A stretch of DNA of 64,000 nt. It comes from Endozoicomonas elysicola. Its GTDB lineage: Bacteria > Pseudomonadota > Gammaproteobacteria > Pseudomonadales > Endozoicomonadaceae. The notes below the pieces were generated by a model. It was not told the origin of the DNA. It was given only the letters and a program-made list of their open reading frames with translations, and ran no database searches. How positions within the stretch are numbered: position 1 is the first letter of the stretch; the number at the start of each line of letters is the position of its first letter. The stretch lies in the NCBI RefSeq assembly GCF_000710775.1, contig NZ_JOJP01000001.1:4510231-4574230 (forward strand). Reading direction: 5' to 3'. Positions 1 through 8,869 of the stretch are shown here, piece after piece. Position numbers and translations under genes: made by a program.

Positions 1-141
1 CGGATTGGCTTGATGGGCTATGCCGCTAATCAAACCAATGTGTTGAACTGTCTCTCCGCACTTGAGTCTGCACTGCTGAGACAAGGCCATACGTTCACAC
101 CCGGCGAGGCGGTAAAAGCAGCCATTTCAATTTATCAATAG
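1..141 (+). CDS. Class V aminotransferase, C-terminal fragment (alanine-glyoxylate / serine-pyruvate type)
   Basis: Only the last 46 codons are in the window; the gene enters from the left edge and ends at TAG 139-141. The visible peptide begins RIGLMGYAANQTNVLNCLSA and continues with a helix ending in a short IYQ tail. This matches the C-terminal end of the alanine-glyoxylate/serine-pyruvate aminotransferase family, where an RIGLxG strand is followed by an NV...L.ALE helix. Such enzymes are PLP-dependent and move amino groups between small amino acids and glyoxylate or pyruvate. The active-site lysine is outside the window, so the substrate cannot be judged. A strong shared terminator follows directly. 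Confidence 0.6.
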   Translation, partial: RIGLMGYAANQTNVLNCLSALESALLRQGHTFTPGEAVKAAISIYQ

Positions 142-145
142 TAAT

Positions 146-177
146 AAAGGCTCAAAGGGTAAACCCTTTGAGCCTTT
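146..177. terminator. Bidirectional rho-independent terminator
   Basis: A perfect 14-bp inverted repeat (AAAGGCTCAAAGGG / CCCTTTGAGCCTTT) encloses a 4-nt TAAA loop. A/T-rich flanks allow it to work on both strands. It lies between the end of the + strand aminotransferase and the end of the convergent acyl-CoA synthetase gene. Confidence 0.85.
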
Positions 178-199
178 CGTAAGCGACGATGACTATCAA

Positions 200-1906
200 C
201 TACGAAGCCAGCTCATCAATGTACTGGTCACGAACCTCCTGCTTAACTACCTTCTGCATGGCATTTCTTGGCAGCGGCTGTTCCGCAAAAACAACATGTG
301 TCGGTACTTTGAATTTAGCCAGTGATGCCGCCACGTAATCCTGCAGTTCGGCATCAGACAATTCTTCTCCTGGCTGAAGATGAATCGCAACCGCCAGCTC
401 TTCACCCCATCTATTGTGAGGAACACCGAAAGCAGCGCTCTCCACAACAGCCGGATGCTCATTGATGAGTGCTTCTACCTCGGCACAATAAATATTTTCG
501 CCCCCACGGATCACCATATCTTTCTTTCGATCGCAGACGAAGAGCAAGCCCTTCTCGTCCAAATACCCCACATCACCAGAACGATACCAGCCTTCCTTCA
601 ATACCTTGGCGGTCTCTTCCTCTTTGCCCCAGTAGCCTTCCACCATGGCTGGACTTTTAATACAGATTTCACCCACCTCTCCAACAGACAGCTCGTCACC
701 ACCTTCATCGATCACTTTAATTTCTGACACAGGGAAAGGAAGGCCAACACTGTCTTTGTTTTCCAGATACATAGGCCCCATATTAATGGAGGCATACATG
801 TTACATTCCGTCATTCCATAACCAGTGCCCAGAAAGTTTAGAGGGAATTCATCAAGAATGTCTTTCAACAATGCTTCAGGCTGGGCAGCGCCAACACCGG
901 TCAGGTTCAGAATACTCTCAGTGTCATACTGATCAAACTCAGGGTGCTCAAGGAAATCCCAGATCATTTTTGCGGCACCGGAGAAGGTAGCAACTTTTTC
1001 ACGCTCTACCAATTCTAATGCTTTTTTAGCATCCCACTTTGACTGAATAACCACTTTCGTACCCTGTCGCAGAGCGGAAAGCACTACAGTATGCAGGCCG
1101 CTACCATGAAATAGTGGTAATGCCAGTAACACCGCAGGGGCATGCCCTCGTTTCATCGCTGCCTGAACAGATTCAGGGTGCTGGGTAGCCATGGTCATGC
1201 CCGCAACAGAACCACTGGTAAGGGCCTGCCCAATGGACCAATGCGAAGAAAGCGCCCCCTTTGGTCTGCCTGTTGTGCCTGAAGTATAGAGAATGAAAGC
1301 GGGATCTTTGCCATCAATACCCACATCTGGCATTTCAATTGCTGGACCACTTACCAGTGTCTGCCATGTGGTTACACGGTCATTCTGTGAAGCCGCTTCA
1401 TCATCAACCACAATGGCCCGAACATCCATCTCGGCCAGGTCAGCAACAATATGATTCAATCTACGAGCATCGGTGAAAACTAACTTTGCTCCAGAATCCT
1501 CAATGCCATATTCCAACTCATCCCGCCCCCCCCAGCTATTAAGCGGAACAGCAATCGCGCCAGCAGAAGTAATCCCCATAAAAGCAAGGATCCACTCAGG
1601 CAGATTACGCATGGCAATAGCAACACGGTCACCCTTTTTAATGTCAAACTGATCAATCAGCTGTGATGCCACCTTACTGGCTAGAGAGTAAGCTTCCTTA
1701 AAGGTATAGCGCTTGTCCTCATAAACAAGAAATGGCTGCTCGCCAAAAGCCAGGCTTTCCCGATAGATCTGTGGCAGCGTGGCTGGTGCATTTTTATAGG
1801 AACGGTAGGTGATGCCCTGGATGGTCGTCTCTTCAAGTTCAAACTGCGCGCCGGGACGAGTTAAACCTGCAAATACGGTCTTTACCGCATCAATAGCATT
1901 GGACAT
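200..1906 (-). CDS. Class I adenylate-forming acyl-CoA synthetase
   Basis: A 568-residue AMP-dependent ligase expected to activate a carboxylic (fatty or aryl) acid to acyl-AMP and then to the CoA thioester in the cytoplasm. Core motifs are intact: the P-loop-like YTSGTTGRPKGA at residues 207-218, GYGMTEC at about 362-368, the GWYRSGD motif near 441-447, the hinge DRKKDMVIRGGENI, and a C-terminal PRNAMQKVVK stretch holding the catalytic lysine. The length is normal for the family. The ATG at 1906 has an AAGGA ribosome site about 9 nt upstream. It stands alone, divergent from the lipoprotein/TetR pair, and ends at the shared terminator. The sequence does not reveal the acid; medium- or long-chain fatty acids are the default inference. 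Confidence 0.9.
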   Translation of the reverse strand: MSNAIDAVKTVFAGLTRPGAQFELEETTIQGITYRSYKNAPATLPQIYRESLAFGEQPFLVYEDKRYTFKEAYSLASKVASQLIDQFDIKKGDRVAIAMRNLPEWILAFMGITSAGAIAVPLNSWGGRDELEYGIEDSGAKLVFTDARRLNHIVADLAEMDVRAIVVDDEAASQNDRVTTWQTLVSGPAIEMPDVGIDGKDPAFILYTSGTTGRPKGALSSHWSIGQALTSGSVAGMTMATQHPESVQAAMKRGHAPAVLLALPLFHGSGLHTVVLSALRQGTKVVIQSKWDAKKALELVEREKVATFSGAAKMIWDFLEHPEFDQYDTESILNLTGVGAAQPEALLKDILDEFPLNFLGTGYGMTECNMYASINMGPMYLENKDSVGLPFPVSEIKVIDEGGDELSVGEVGEICIKSPAMVEGYWGKEEETAKVLKEGWYRSGDVGYLDEKGLLFVCDRKKDMVIRGGENIYCAEVEALINEHPAVVESAAFGVPHNRWGEELAVAIHLQPGEELSDAELQDYVAASLAKFKVPTHVVFAEQPLPRNAMQKVVKQEVRDQYIDELAS

Positions 1907-2315
1907 ATTTTTTTATCCTTATTGTTATTAAGAGCATGGTGAAAGCTGACTCAATTTCACACATCCTCTGGCCCCTACAAACCAGCTACACAGTTACCGG
2001 CCAAAATGGCTGTATTCTGCGAACTCACAAAAGAGGCATAAACCAGTGCAAGAAATAACTTTTTGTATCATCGCCAAACTGACAGCGGGAACAATGACAA
2101 AAACAGGCCAATCTGCAATGGCAATTTTTTAAATCTCAATCATTCTGACCAGAGGCTTAAAAAACCAATGTCGTTTATTGTAGTAAAACGGCCACAAGCA
2201 CATCAATAGAAATCACAAAAACACAACAAACAACAAACAACAAAAACACTTGATCTCCCAATCATTTTATTTATAGTGACGCTATAAAAACAAAATAAAA
2301 CAGGGAATCTATTCC
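1907..2315. other. Divergent intergenic region, 409 bp
   Basis: This A+T-rich spacer separates the acyl-CoA synthetase gene (leftward) from the lipoprotein gene (rightward), so it should hold both promoters. From about 2220 to 2255 there is an AC-only tract made of repeated CAACAAA units. Next to the lipoprotein gene is a promoter-like TTGATC / TATAGT pair (16-bp spacing) overlapped by a palindrome listed separately. I see no ORF or RNA gene here. Confidence 0.5.
2270..2288. promoter_or_regulatory. Palindromic operator candidate over the lipoprotein-tetR promoter
   Basis: TTTATAG-TGACG-CTATAAA is a perfect inverted repeat with 7-bp arms and a 5-bp centre. It overlaps a plausible -10 box (TATAGT, about 2273-2278) that follows TTGATC at 16 bp, and ends 27 bp before the lipoprotein ATG. 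Since the second gene of the unit encodes a TetR-type repressor, autoregulation through this site is a reasonable inference; binding has not been shown. Confidence 0.4.
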
Positions 2316-3908
2316 ATGAAACATCACTTTTTTGCTCTGCTATCAGCCGTACTACTGGCAGGCTGCAGCCCTTCTAAAGAGCCTGAACCTCTGAAAAGCT
2401 CAGCATTAACTGCTCCCGAATTTATTGGCCAGTCAGCAACCGCCAAGCCCTTTCAGGGGAGCAATATTACCCACCCTTTTATGGCTAAAGCGGGTAAAAG
2501 TACTATTCATGGCGATGGTTTTAATTCCGATGTCCATCTGATATCAGGCCCCCTGGGCATTAACCCGCAGATACAAACCCGTGATGGGTCCAATATGCCT
2601 GGAGGCATGTGCGCAACGGTCACCATCACAACTAAAGACCAGCTTATTGCACTGTGTGCATCTATTGCCGGGTTTGAAATCCACATGCTGAAGCCCAGAT
2701 CACTTGAACTGTTGGCGCGCTTCAAATTACCAAACCGTCCAAGCTCGTTTCAGGCTCTGGTGAAACGTGACCCAACCATTGTTATGACGGATACTTCTGG
2801 CGGTGCCTACTACTACCTTGATGATCAAGATCGAGTTGTGCTGGCTGACAGCACACAGCGAATTATCAGGCTTGCCAATCGCCAGACTGAAACCGGTGAA
2901 TGGGAGTTCTATTTGGATGGCAGCTGGGATCTCAGCCATGAAGTACCTAACGACTGTATGAATTGGAACAACTGGTTCCCTGATGGGGAATGCGACCCAA
3001 TCACTGCCGTATTACCTGATCACAAAGGCTTGATATGGTGGGTTACCCGTTATGGCCGGGTCGGCACCCTTAACCCTGAAACCGGCAGAGTAAAAAGCAC
3101 ACAATTTAAGGGAGAAGAGATCCAGAACAGCTTCGCAATGGATGAAAATGCGGCCTACGTTGTCACAGATCATGCAACCTATGCCATGAATACCGATGCC
3201 AGGGGAAAGCCCACTGTTCTCTGGCAGGAAGCATACGACCGTGGATCTGCACGTAAAGTGGGTTCTATCAATCAGGGATCTGGCACTACCCCGACGCTGC
3301 TGGGTGATCGGTATATCACGGTTACTGACAATGCAGACGAAAGGATCAACCTTCTGGTATACCGCCGTCAGCCAGACTTTAACGGCCAGCGGTTAATTTG
3401 TACGGTTCCCCTGTTTGAAAACCAGCAGTCGGCTACAGAAAACTCAATGGTAGGCTGGGGACGCACAATCATTATCGAAAATAATTTTGGCTACAGCAGT
3501 GCCGTCCAACAGAAAGAGTGGGATGTTATTCCCGGCGGTATCACCCGGATTGATATCCGTAAAGATGAATCCGGTTGTGATGTTGTCTGGAATTCTCCTG
3601 AAAAAGCACCTTCCGTTGTACCAAAACTATCAGCCGATAATGGTCTTGTGTATTTCTACACCTTTGAACAACAGAAAAATGCAGAGGATGTCGCATGGTA
3701 CCTGATGGCTCTGGATGCAAACAGTGGTAAAACAGCCTTTAAAATTCGCACTGGTGCAGGCATGGCGTTTGACAATAACTGGGCTCCCATTACCATCGGC
3801 ACTGATGGCACGGCTTATGTAGGCACCATCAAGGGCATCATTGCTATCTGGGATGAGCCGCAACCAGCCTTGAGCCAATCAACAGAGCATGGGGCAAACC
3901 AGGGATAA
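2316..3908 (+). CDS. Lipoprotein, predicted beta-propeller, unknown function
   Basis: A 530-residue exported lipoprotein. The N-terminus is a typical lipoprotein signal (hydrophobic stretch, lipobox LAGC, Cys17), so the mature protein should be membrane-anchored in the envelope. The body is rich in repeated beta-strand patterns such as GLIWWVTRYGRVGTLNPETG and WYLMALDANSGKTAFKI, which resemble blades of PQQ-like or WD-type propellers (a strand followed by D-x-x-T/S-G-K/R turns). No catalytic motif is recognised. The tetR gene begins 6 bp after the stop, so the two are almost certainly co-transcribed. A role in binding a substrate or a PQQ-like cofactor is possible but unproven. Confidence 0.65.
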   Translation: MKHHFFALLSAVLLAGCSPSKEPEPLKSSALTAPEFIGQSATAKPFQGSNITHPFMAKAGKSTIHGDGFNSDVHLISGPLGINPQIQTRDGSNMPGGMCATVTITTKDQLIALCASIAGFEIHMLKPRSLELLARFKLPNRPSSFQALVKRDPTIVMTDTSGGAYYYLDDQDRVVLADSTQRIIRLANRQTETGEWEFYLDGSWDLSHEVPNDCMNWNNWFPDGECDPITAVLPDHKGLIWWVTRYGRVGTLNPETGRVKSTQFKGEEIQNSFAMDENAAYVVTDHATYAMNTDARGKPTVLWQEAYDRGSARKVGSINQGSGTTPTLLGDRYITVTDNADERINLLVYRRQPDFNGQRLICTVPLFENQQSATENSMVGWGRTIIIENNFGYSSAVQQKEWDVIPGGITRIDIRKDESGCDVVWNSPEKAPSVVPKLSADNGLVYFYTFEQQKNAEDVAWYLMALDANSGKTAFKIRTGAGMAFDNNWAPITIGTDGTAYVGTIKGIIAIWDEPQPALSQSTEHGANQG

Positions 3909-3914
3909 TAAATT

Positions 3915-4478
3915 ATGGGTAGACCCCGCGTGCGTAACCGTATTCTGGAAGCCGCCAGGAACCTTCTGGAAACGGAGGGCCTCACAGGGCTCACAACCAA
4001 AGCTGTTGCAATGCATGCCGGGGTTACCGAAGCCAGCCTTTTCAATAACTTTGGTGATAAAACAGGGCTACTGCAGGCTTTGATTAATGAAGCCCTGCCT
4101 GAACAAGCAGCGCTTATGACACATATTACCGAAGACATTGAGCCAATAGACTTGTGGCTTCATAACGTGTTTGAAGCTGCTATAGCCTACTTTGAACGCG
4201 TTCTTCCAATCGCAGCGTCCTCTCTAACAATGGGTCAGGCTTCTATTCCTAAAGGTCGGGTAAAAGGATTCTATACTCCCCGTCAAATGCTTTCTGACAG
4301 ACTGAAAGAGTTGAAAGAAAACAACCGGATTAAAAGAGAGATTACACCAGAACTCACTGCCGTCATGTTGATGGGAACTGCCATGCATACCGCAATGACC
4401 CGGCTGTCATTAGGTGACAGTGAGTTCTCACACCATTTCACCGCTCAACAGCTTGCTGAATCTCTCGGTATCGCATAG
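3915..4478 (+). CDS. TetR/AcrR family transcriptional regulator
   Basis: A 187-residue one-domain regulator. Residues 1-55 form the TetR DNA-binding domain, with the recognition helix-turn-helix in the segment GLTTKAVAMHAGVTEASLFN followed by the usual FGDKTGLLQALI helix. The rest is the helical ligand-binding/dimerisation domain, whose ligand cannot be read from sequence. It lies 6 bp downstream of the lipoprotein gene, with an AGGGATAA ribosome site overlapping that gene's end. It probably represses its own operon and possibly the flanking acyl-CoA synthetase or mmsA genes; that is inferred from position only. Confidence 0.88.
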   Translation: MGRPRVRNRILEAARNLLETEGLTGLTTKAVAMHAGVTEASLFNNFGDKTGLLQALINEALPEQAALMTHITEDIEPIDLWLHNVFEAAIAYFERVLPIAASSLTMGQASIPKGRVKGFYTPRQMLSDRLKELKENNRIKREITPELTAVMLMGTAMHTAMTRLSLGDSEFSHHFTAQQLAESLGIA

Positions 4479-4534
4479 TCCATAACAACCATGAGCATCA
4501 TAAGGGCTGAGATACAATGGACACTTGCCATCAC

Positions 4535-4582
4535 AACCTGTTCACAATTCACTACTATTCTGTTAAATATTATGAACAGGTT
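4535..4582. repeat. Inverted repeat between tetR and mmsA
   Basis: AACCTGTTCA (4535-4544) and TGAACAGGTT (4573-4582) are perfect 10-bp arms; including neighbouring bases, 14 of 15 positions pair. The 28-nt separation and the lack of a T-run make it a poor intrinsic terminator. It may be a pair of operator half-sites upstream of mmsA. Confidence 0.4.
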
Positions 4583-4687
4583 ATCCTTGATAATTAATGA
4601 GCTTAGTTATCGTAACCAATATTGCCGTGCTAGCATGAAGGCCGCATAGAACAGCACGCTTAATAATAAAATAAGACAGGTAGTCCC

Positions 4688-6193
4688 ATGCCCAATAGAA
4701 TTCCTCTGTTTATCGATGGCGAGTTCACTGCCAGTGAAAGCTCGCAGTATATCCCTGTCACAAATCCTGCGACTCAGGAGCTGCTGGCGGAACTGCCTTT
4801 TGCGACTGAAGCCGAAATGGAAAAAGCCATTGAAAGCGCTAAGTCGGCCTTTAAAAAGTGGAGAGATGTCCCTGTTTCTGACCGTGCCCGCTTGATGATG
4901 CGTTATGTTGCCCTGCTAAAAGAAAATCATGATGCACTGGGCGAACTGGTTTCTAAGGATACCGGTAAAACTTTTGCTGACGCCAAGGGGGATGTATGGC
5001 GTGGTATTGAAGTGGTAGAACAGGCAGCTAACATCCCATCTTCCATGATGGGTGAAACGGTTGAAAATGTTGCCAATAACATCGACACCTACAGTTACAC
5101 GCAACCACTTGGGGTTTGTGTTGGCATCACCCCTTTCAATTTCCCGGCCATGATTCCATTGTGGATGTACCCCCTGGCCATTGCCGCTGGTAACACATTT
5201 ATTCTCAAGCCCTCTGAGCAAGTTCCCCTGACGGTCATGCGCCTGATTGAGTTGTTTGTGGAAGCCGGTGCTCCTAAAGGTGTATTACAAGCTGTTCACG
5301 GTGGAAAAGAGCAGGTTGACTACCTGTTGAACCACCCTGATACCAAGGCTGTGTCGTTTGTAGGATCCGTACCTGTTGGTAAATACATCTACAAAACGGC
5401 CACTGAAAACATGAAACGGGCACAGTGCATGGCTGGTGCAAAAAACCACATGGTCATCATGCCTGATGCGGACAAAGACCGCGTATTGAATGGCCTTGTT
5501 GGCGCATCCGTTGGTGCTGCAGGCCAGCGCTGCATGGCCATCAGTGTCGCGGTCTTTGTCGGCGATAGCAAGAACTGGATTAATGAGCTGAAAGAGCAAC
5601 TTTCAGTCGTTAAGCCTGGCGCGTGGGACGATCCCAAAGCCGGTTATGGCCCGATTATTTCCAAGGCGGCTACAGAGCGTGTACTGGGATTAATTGCCAA
5701 AGGTAAGGAAGAAGGGGCTACCTGTCTTCTGGATGGCAGTGATTGCACCGTTGAAGGGCTACCGGATGGTAACTGGGTTGGACCAACCCTGTTTACCGAT
5801 GTAACCACTGATATGGCCATCTATCAGGAAGAGATCTTCGGCCCGGTTCTCTGCTGCATCACCGTCGACACTCTGGCTGAAGCGATCGAACTGATCAATG
5901 CCAGCCCATACGGCAATGGCACATCAATTTTCACCGGCTCTGGTGCCGCTGCCCGTAAATACCAGCGTGAAATTGAAGTTGGTCAGGTAGGTATTAATAT
6001 TCCTATTCCTGTACCGCTCCCCTTCTTCTCCTTTACCGGCTGGAAAGGCTCGTTTATGGGTGATCTTCATGCCTATGGGAAGCAGGCAGTGCGTTTCTAT
6101 ACAGAAACCAAAACCGTCACTTCCCGCTGGAACTATGATGAAGAAGCCTTCAAACAGAGTGATCAGCCAAACCTGACGATCAACCTGAAGTAA
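4688..6193 (+). CDS. mmsA: CoA-acylating methylmalonate-semialdehyde dehydrogenase
   Basis: A 501-residue aldehyde dehydrogenase that oxidises methylmalonate or malonate semialdehyde to propionyl-CoA or acetyl-CoA with NAD+ and CoA, a late step of valine and inositol catabolism. The catalytic cysteine lies in [11 protein letters not shown] (Cys282), and the family signature [18 protein letters not shown] is present near 149-166. The length equals that of typical MmsA proteins. The ATG at 4688 follows AGG at 7 nt. It is a single gene here, with no mmsB (3-hydroxyisobutyrate dehydrogenase) next to it. It complements the leucine operon 6 kb away by covering the valine branch. A weak hairpin terminator follows. 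Confidence 0.93.
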   Translation: MPNRIPLFIDGEFTASESSQYIPVTNPATQELLAELPFATEAEMEKAIESAKSAFKKWRDVPVSDRARLMMRYVALLKENHDALGELVSKDTGKTFADAKGDVWRGIEVVEQAANIPSSMMGETVENVANNIDTYSYTQPLGVCVGITPFNFPAMIPLWMYPLAIAAGNTFILKPSEQVPLTVMRLIELFVEAGAPKGVLQAVHGGKEQVDYLLNHPDTKAVSFVGSVPVGKYIYKTATENMKRAQCMAGAKNHMVIMPDADKDRVLNGLVGASVGAAGQRCMAISVAVFVGDSKNWINELKEQLSVVKPGAWDDPKAGYGPIISKAATERVLGLIAKGKEEGATCLLDGSDCTVEGLPDGNWVGPTLFTDVTTDMAIYQEEIFGPVLCCITVDTLAEAIELINASPYGNGTSIFTGSGAAARKYQREIEVGQVGINIPIPVPLPFFSFTGWKGSFMGDLHAYGKQAVRFYTETKTVTSRWNYDEEAFKQSDQPNLTINLK

Positions 6194-6200
6194 ACTTCCA

Positions 6201-6222
6201 AAGGCTGGCTTTTGCCAGCCTT
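6201..6222. terminator. Terminator hairpin between mmsA and the esterase gene
   Basis: AAGGCTGGC / GCCAGCCTT is a perfect 9-bp stem with a TTTT loop, placed 8 bp after the mmsA stop and before the convergent esterase stop. The trailing T-run is short, so efficiency is uncertain. Confidence 0.6.
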
Positions 6223-6240
6223 GCCTCACCTCCTCCGACC

Positions 6241-7326
6241 TCAATGCATATGCCTTAACAAAAAGTCATTCAACTCGGCATACACCTGTCTGGACTCAGG
6301 AGTATCCGCTGCATACAGGTAATCAGCATGTGACATGCCCTCATAAACATTCAACTCTGCAACGACAGAAGCCTGTCGTAGTTTTCGATGAACCCTGACC
6401 GTATCACTTAACAACAAATCCCGAGTACCAGTAACAAGATACGTTGGTGGAAAACTCCCGTATTGTCCATACACCGGGGAGATTAAAGGCATTAGCAGAT
6501 CATGATTACCGGCATAAAGCGCTGCAGATTGAGACAATAATCCCTCATTCCCCACCAGTAACCGGTCAAGTCCTTCATTGGTATATTGTGTATCCCCTGT
6601 TTTCGTCAGATCAGACCATGGCGTTCCCAGGTAGAGCGCTCCGGGAAAAGCAATCCCAAGCTCTCTGAATTTCAATAACGATGCCAGCGCCAGGTTCCCC
6701 CCAGCCGACGTCCCCCCCAGAATCATTGATTTTGCATGTCTCTCCCTCAGCAGTCCCTGGTACACGATGACAACATCATCCAGAGGAGCCGGAAACGGAT
6801 GCTCTGGCAATGTACGATAGTCAATGGACACAACCGGGATCTTTAGACGAGTAGCAATATACATTGACTCTTGAATGGAGCCATCTCCCTCGTTAAGTAA
6901 AAATGCACCACCATGGATATCCACAAAAAGGTGATCTTTATGCCTTTCATCCACGTCATGGGGGGTTACATAGCGGACTGTTACGCCATTAATTTTTGAA
7001 AGGGTGATATTTACAGGAAGCTGTTTCATTAACTCTTGAGTCTTAACGATACGCTTACTGTTCACGCTGTTCTTTTTCTCTTTCCACTCGGCCCCGCTCT
7101 CAGGCTTGAACTGGCTGGCTGCTTTTACATCGGGCTGCAGGTTGCTCGTAATATAGTCGCGTAGACCAATGCTGATATCTTCAGGTACCGGAACAGTGCG
7201 TTCAGCAATCATCCAGCTTACTTTACCGTCCTTCGGGATTATCTCTTTCTGCCAGACACAACCGGAAACCAATAATAAGCATAGGATTAGTTTCCCGAGT
7301 AGCAGTTTTTTATTCAGAATAATCAT
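6241..7326 (-). CDS. Lipoprotein alpha/beta-hydrolase (hormone-sensitive-lipase-type esterase)
   Basis: A 361-residue exported carboxylesterase. A lipoprotein signal ends at lipobox VSGC (Cys23), so the enzyme is probably anchored in the cell envelope. The catalytic domain shows the oxyanion-hole motif HGG (138-140), the nucleophile elbow GTSAG (Ser207), an acid in GTRDLLLSD (Asp303 or Asp308) and a catalytic His in GMSHADY (His333): the pattern of family IV/HSL esterases. Substrates are probably short acyl esters. The gene is monocistronic, converges on mmsA and is divergent from the 391-residue secreted protein. The ribosome site is weak. Confidence 0.85.
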   Translation of the reverse strand: MIILNKKLLLGKLILCLLLVSGCVWQKEIIPKDGKVSWMIAERTVPVPEDISIGLRDYITSNLQPDVKAASQFKPESGAEWKEKKNSVNSKRIVKTQELMKQLPVNITLSKINGVTVRYVTPHDVDERHKDHLFVDIHGGAFLLNEGDGSIQESMYIATRLKIPVVSIDYRTLPEHPFPAPLDDVVIVYQGLLRERHAKSMILGGTSAGGNLALASLLKFRELGIAFPGALYLGTPWSDLTKTGDTQYTNEGLDRLLVGNEGLLSQSAALYAGNHDLLMPLISPVYGQYGSFPPTYLVTGTRDLLLSDTVRVHRKLRQASVVAELNVYEGMSHADYLYAADTPESRQVYAELNDFLLRHMH

Positions 7327-7531
7327 TAAAAATAAAACCTAATATTTTTAAAGTTTGAGCATAGAACCAGGTTGAAAAATCATGAAATCAACATCTTAAA
7401 TACTTATATATCAACAAGATATAAGATCGAATCCATTTGACATCCAAACATTTAAATCCTATTAAAACAACAAGCCACTCTATTTTTATTGAGCGTTAGT
7501 TTCAAATTAAATTCAAGTAAAGAGATCTGTC

Positions 7532-8707
7532 ATGGTTAGAAAAATCTATCTATACCTGCTTATCCATTCCATTTTTAGCCTTTGCACCCTTCCATCAGCA
7601 GTATCAGCAAAGGAGTTTAATTGTATTCAGTTTTTAAATCAGCCAGTAGAACAGCAACGCGAAAAATTTACGGCCGCAAGAGATCAACTTATTGAGCACT
7701 TCAGTAAAAGTGATAGTTATGGATTTTCTACCTCAGACTTAGCCAGCCTGCTTCGTAAAAAAAAATTCGATCCAGACATTGGCAATGGAGTATACTTGGT
7801 TCACCTTCCTAATTTTATTTTCGAAACTAATCAGCACATTAATGCTGATTTTGTCAAAGATTTATATTTCAAAATCAATAATCTTGAAACGATTGGAAAA
7901 TGCTTCCATTATCAGGCTCAGGAAACTTCACCGCAGCCTCTTATGGCATTAAAGCTATACACCCCGGAAGACAGCAACCCCTTTGATGCAAGCAATCAAG
8001 TCTTTATGGGCTACACAACAGTATCTACATTGAATGGAAAGCCAGCGAAGCAGGCAAGAGTTACATCCCCCCAAGAGTGTGCAACACACCAGTGCATATT
8101 TACAAATACACCTTTAGAACAAGCCAGAGAGTTATTAAAAACAAACACCGTAATTAGACTAATTCATAATCCAAAAGAGCTGGCAAAAGTTGTTTATGTG
8201 GCTCCAGATCAGCCTGATGAAAACCATCTTCCTTTACAAACCTGGCTAACTGAAGTAACCCTTTTTAAAACAGGAGAGATCTTCACTCGTCCCGAAATTT
8301 ATATGACCATTGCCTATTACTCAGAAGAGCAATTAATCAGTAAAGTCGCTCGCCCTCTTCCGTGGGTGAACAAAAAAGGAATTAACACAGGATCTTCATT
8401 GTTGCTGGAATGGCCAACAGGAAGTGACAGAGCAAAACTGACCGTAATGGAGAGTGATATGGATATTCCTTACCGTTCAATAGCCAATATTATTCTTGGC
8501 ATTTTCCAACATTTCATCAGTGATTCATACGCATCCCCGGCCATAACCTCAATTGCTGAGCACATGCAGGACCAGCCTAAGTCTGCAACAAGCTGGGGTG
8601 ACGATGACTATATTGGCAAAGTCACTGTACACAGAAGAGGCGCCCTCACTGATATTATGACCGATGAAGGAACTGCAACATTAAAGCTTCAACACAAATA
8701 TAAATAA
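7532..8707 (+). CDS. Secreted protein of unknown function
   Basis: A 391-residue protein with a cleavable signal peptide (hydrophobic stretch to about residue 26, ending AVSA). I do not recognise the family with confidence. The mature part contains few cysteines. Its C-terminal third (from about residue 235, TWLTEVTLFKTGEI...) has a beta-rich pattern with several acidic clusters (ESDMDI, WGDDDY) that could be a C2-like or metal-binding fold; this is only an impression. Codon use is more A/T-rich than in the surrounding metabolic genes. An AAAGAGA ribosome site precedes the ATG. A palindromic repeat element starts 5 bp after its stop. Confidence 0.6.
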   Translation: MVRKIYLYLLIHSIFSLCTLPSAVSAKEFNCIQFLNQPVEQQREKFTAARDQLIEHFSKSDSYGFSTSDLASLLRKKKFDPDIGNGVYLVHLPNFIFETNQHINADFVKDLYFKINNLETIGKCFHYQAQETSPQPLMALKLYTPEDSNPFDASNQVFMGYTTVSTLNGKPAKQARVTSPQECATHQCIFTNTPLEQARELLKTNTVIRLIHNPKELAKVVYVAPDQPDENHLPLQTWLTEVTLFKTGEIFTRPEIYMTIAYYSEEQLISKVARPLPWVNKKGINTGSSLLLEWPTGSDRAKLTVMESDMDIPYRSIANIILGIFQHFISDSYASPAITSIAEHMQDQPKSATSWGDDDYIGKVTVHRRGALTDIMTDEGTATLKLQHKYK

Positions 8708-8711
8708 TGCT

Positions 8712-8785
8712 CCAGGAGCCTGTCGGACTTAGCGTAGCGAGAAAAAGTCCTAATGCAGTCAGTGGTAAGTCAAGCAGGCTCCTGG
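8712..8785. repeat. Palindromic repeat element (about 74 bp)
   Basis: The 20-bp outer arms (CCAGGAGCCTGTCGGACTTA and TAAGTCAAGCAGGCTCCTGG) are complementary at 18 of 20 positions. Inside is a second 6-bp stem, GGACTT / AAGTCC. It sits directly after a + strand gene and before the end of a convergent gene, so it could also end transcription, but it has no T-run. The size and form suggest a REP- or MITE-like dispersed element. Confidence 0.65.
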
Positions 8786-8869
8786 CGTCCTATTATTTAG
8801 CAACCAAACTCACCACCCACAACGGCATTTGTGAATGGTTCCCAGGGGGCCTCCAACACGCGGCCTTGA

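Noticed and set aside
2214..2255. CAA-rich tract as a microsatellite or CRISPR-like repeat
   Set aside because: Units vary in length and there are no spacers; it looks like simple A/C-rich sequence in a promoter region.
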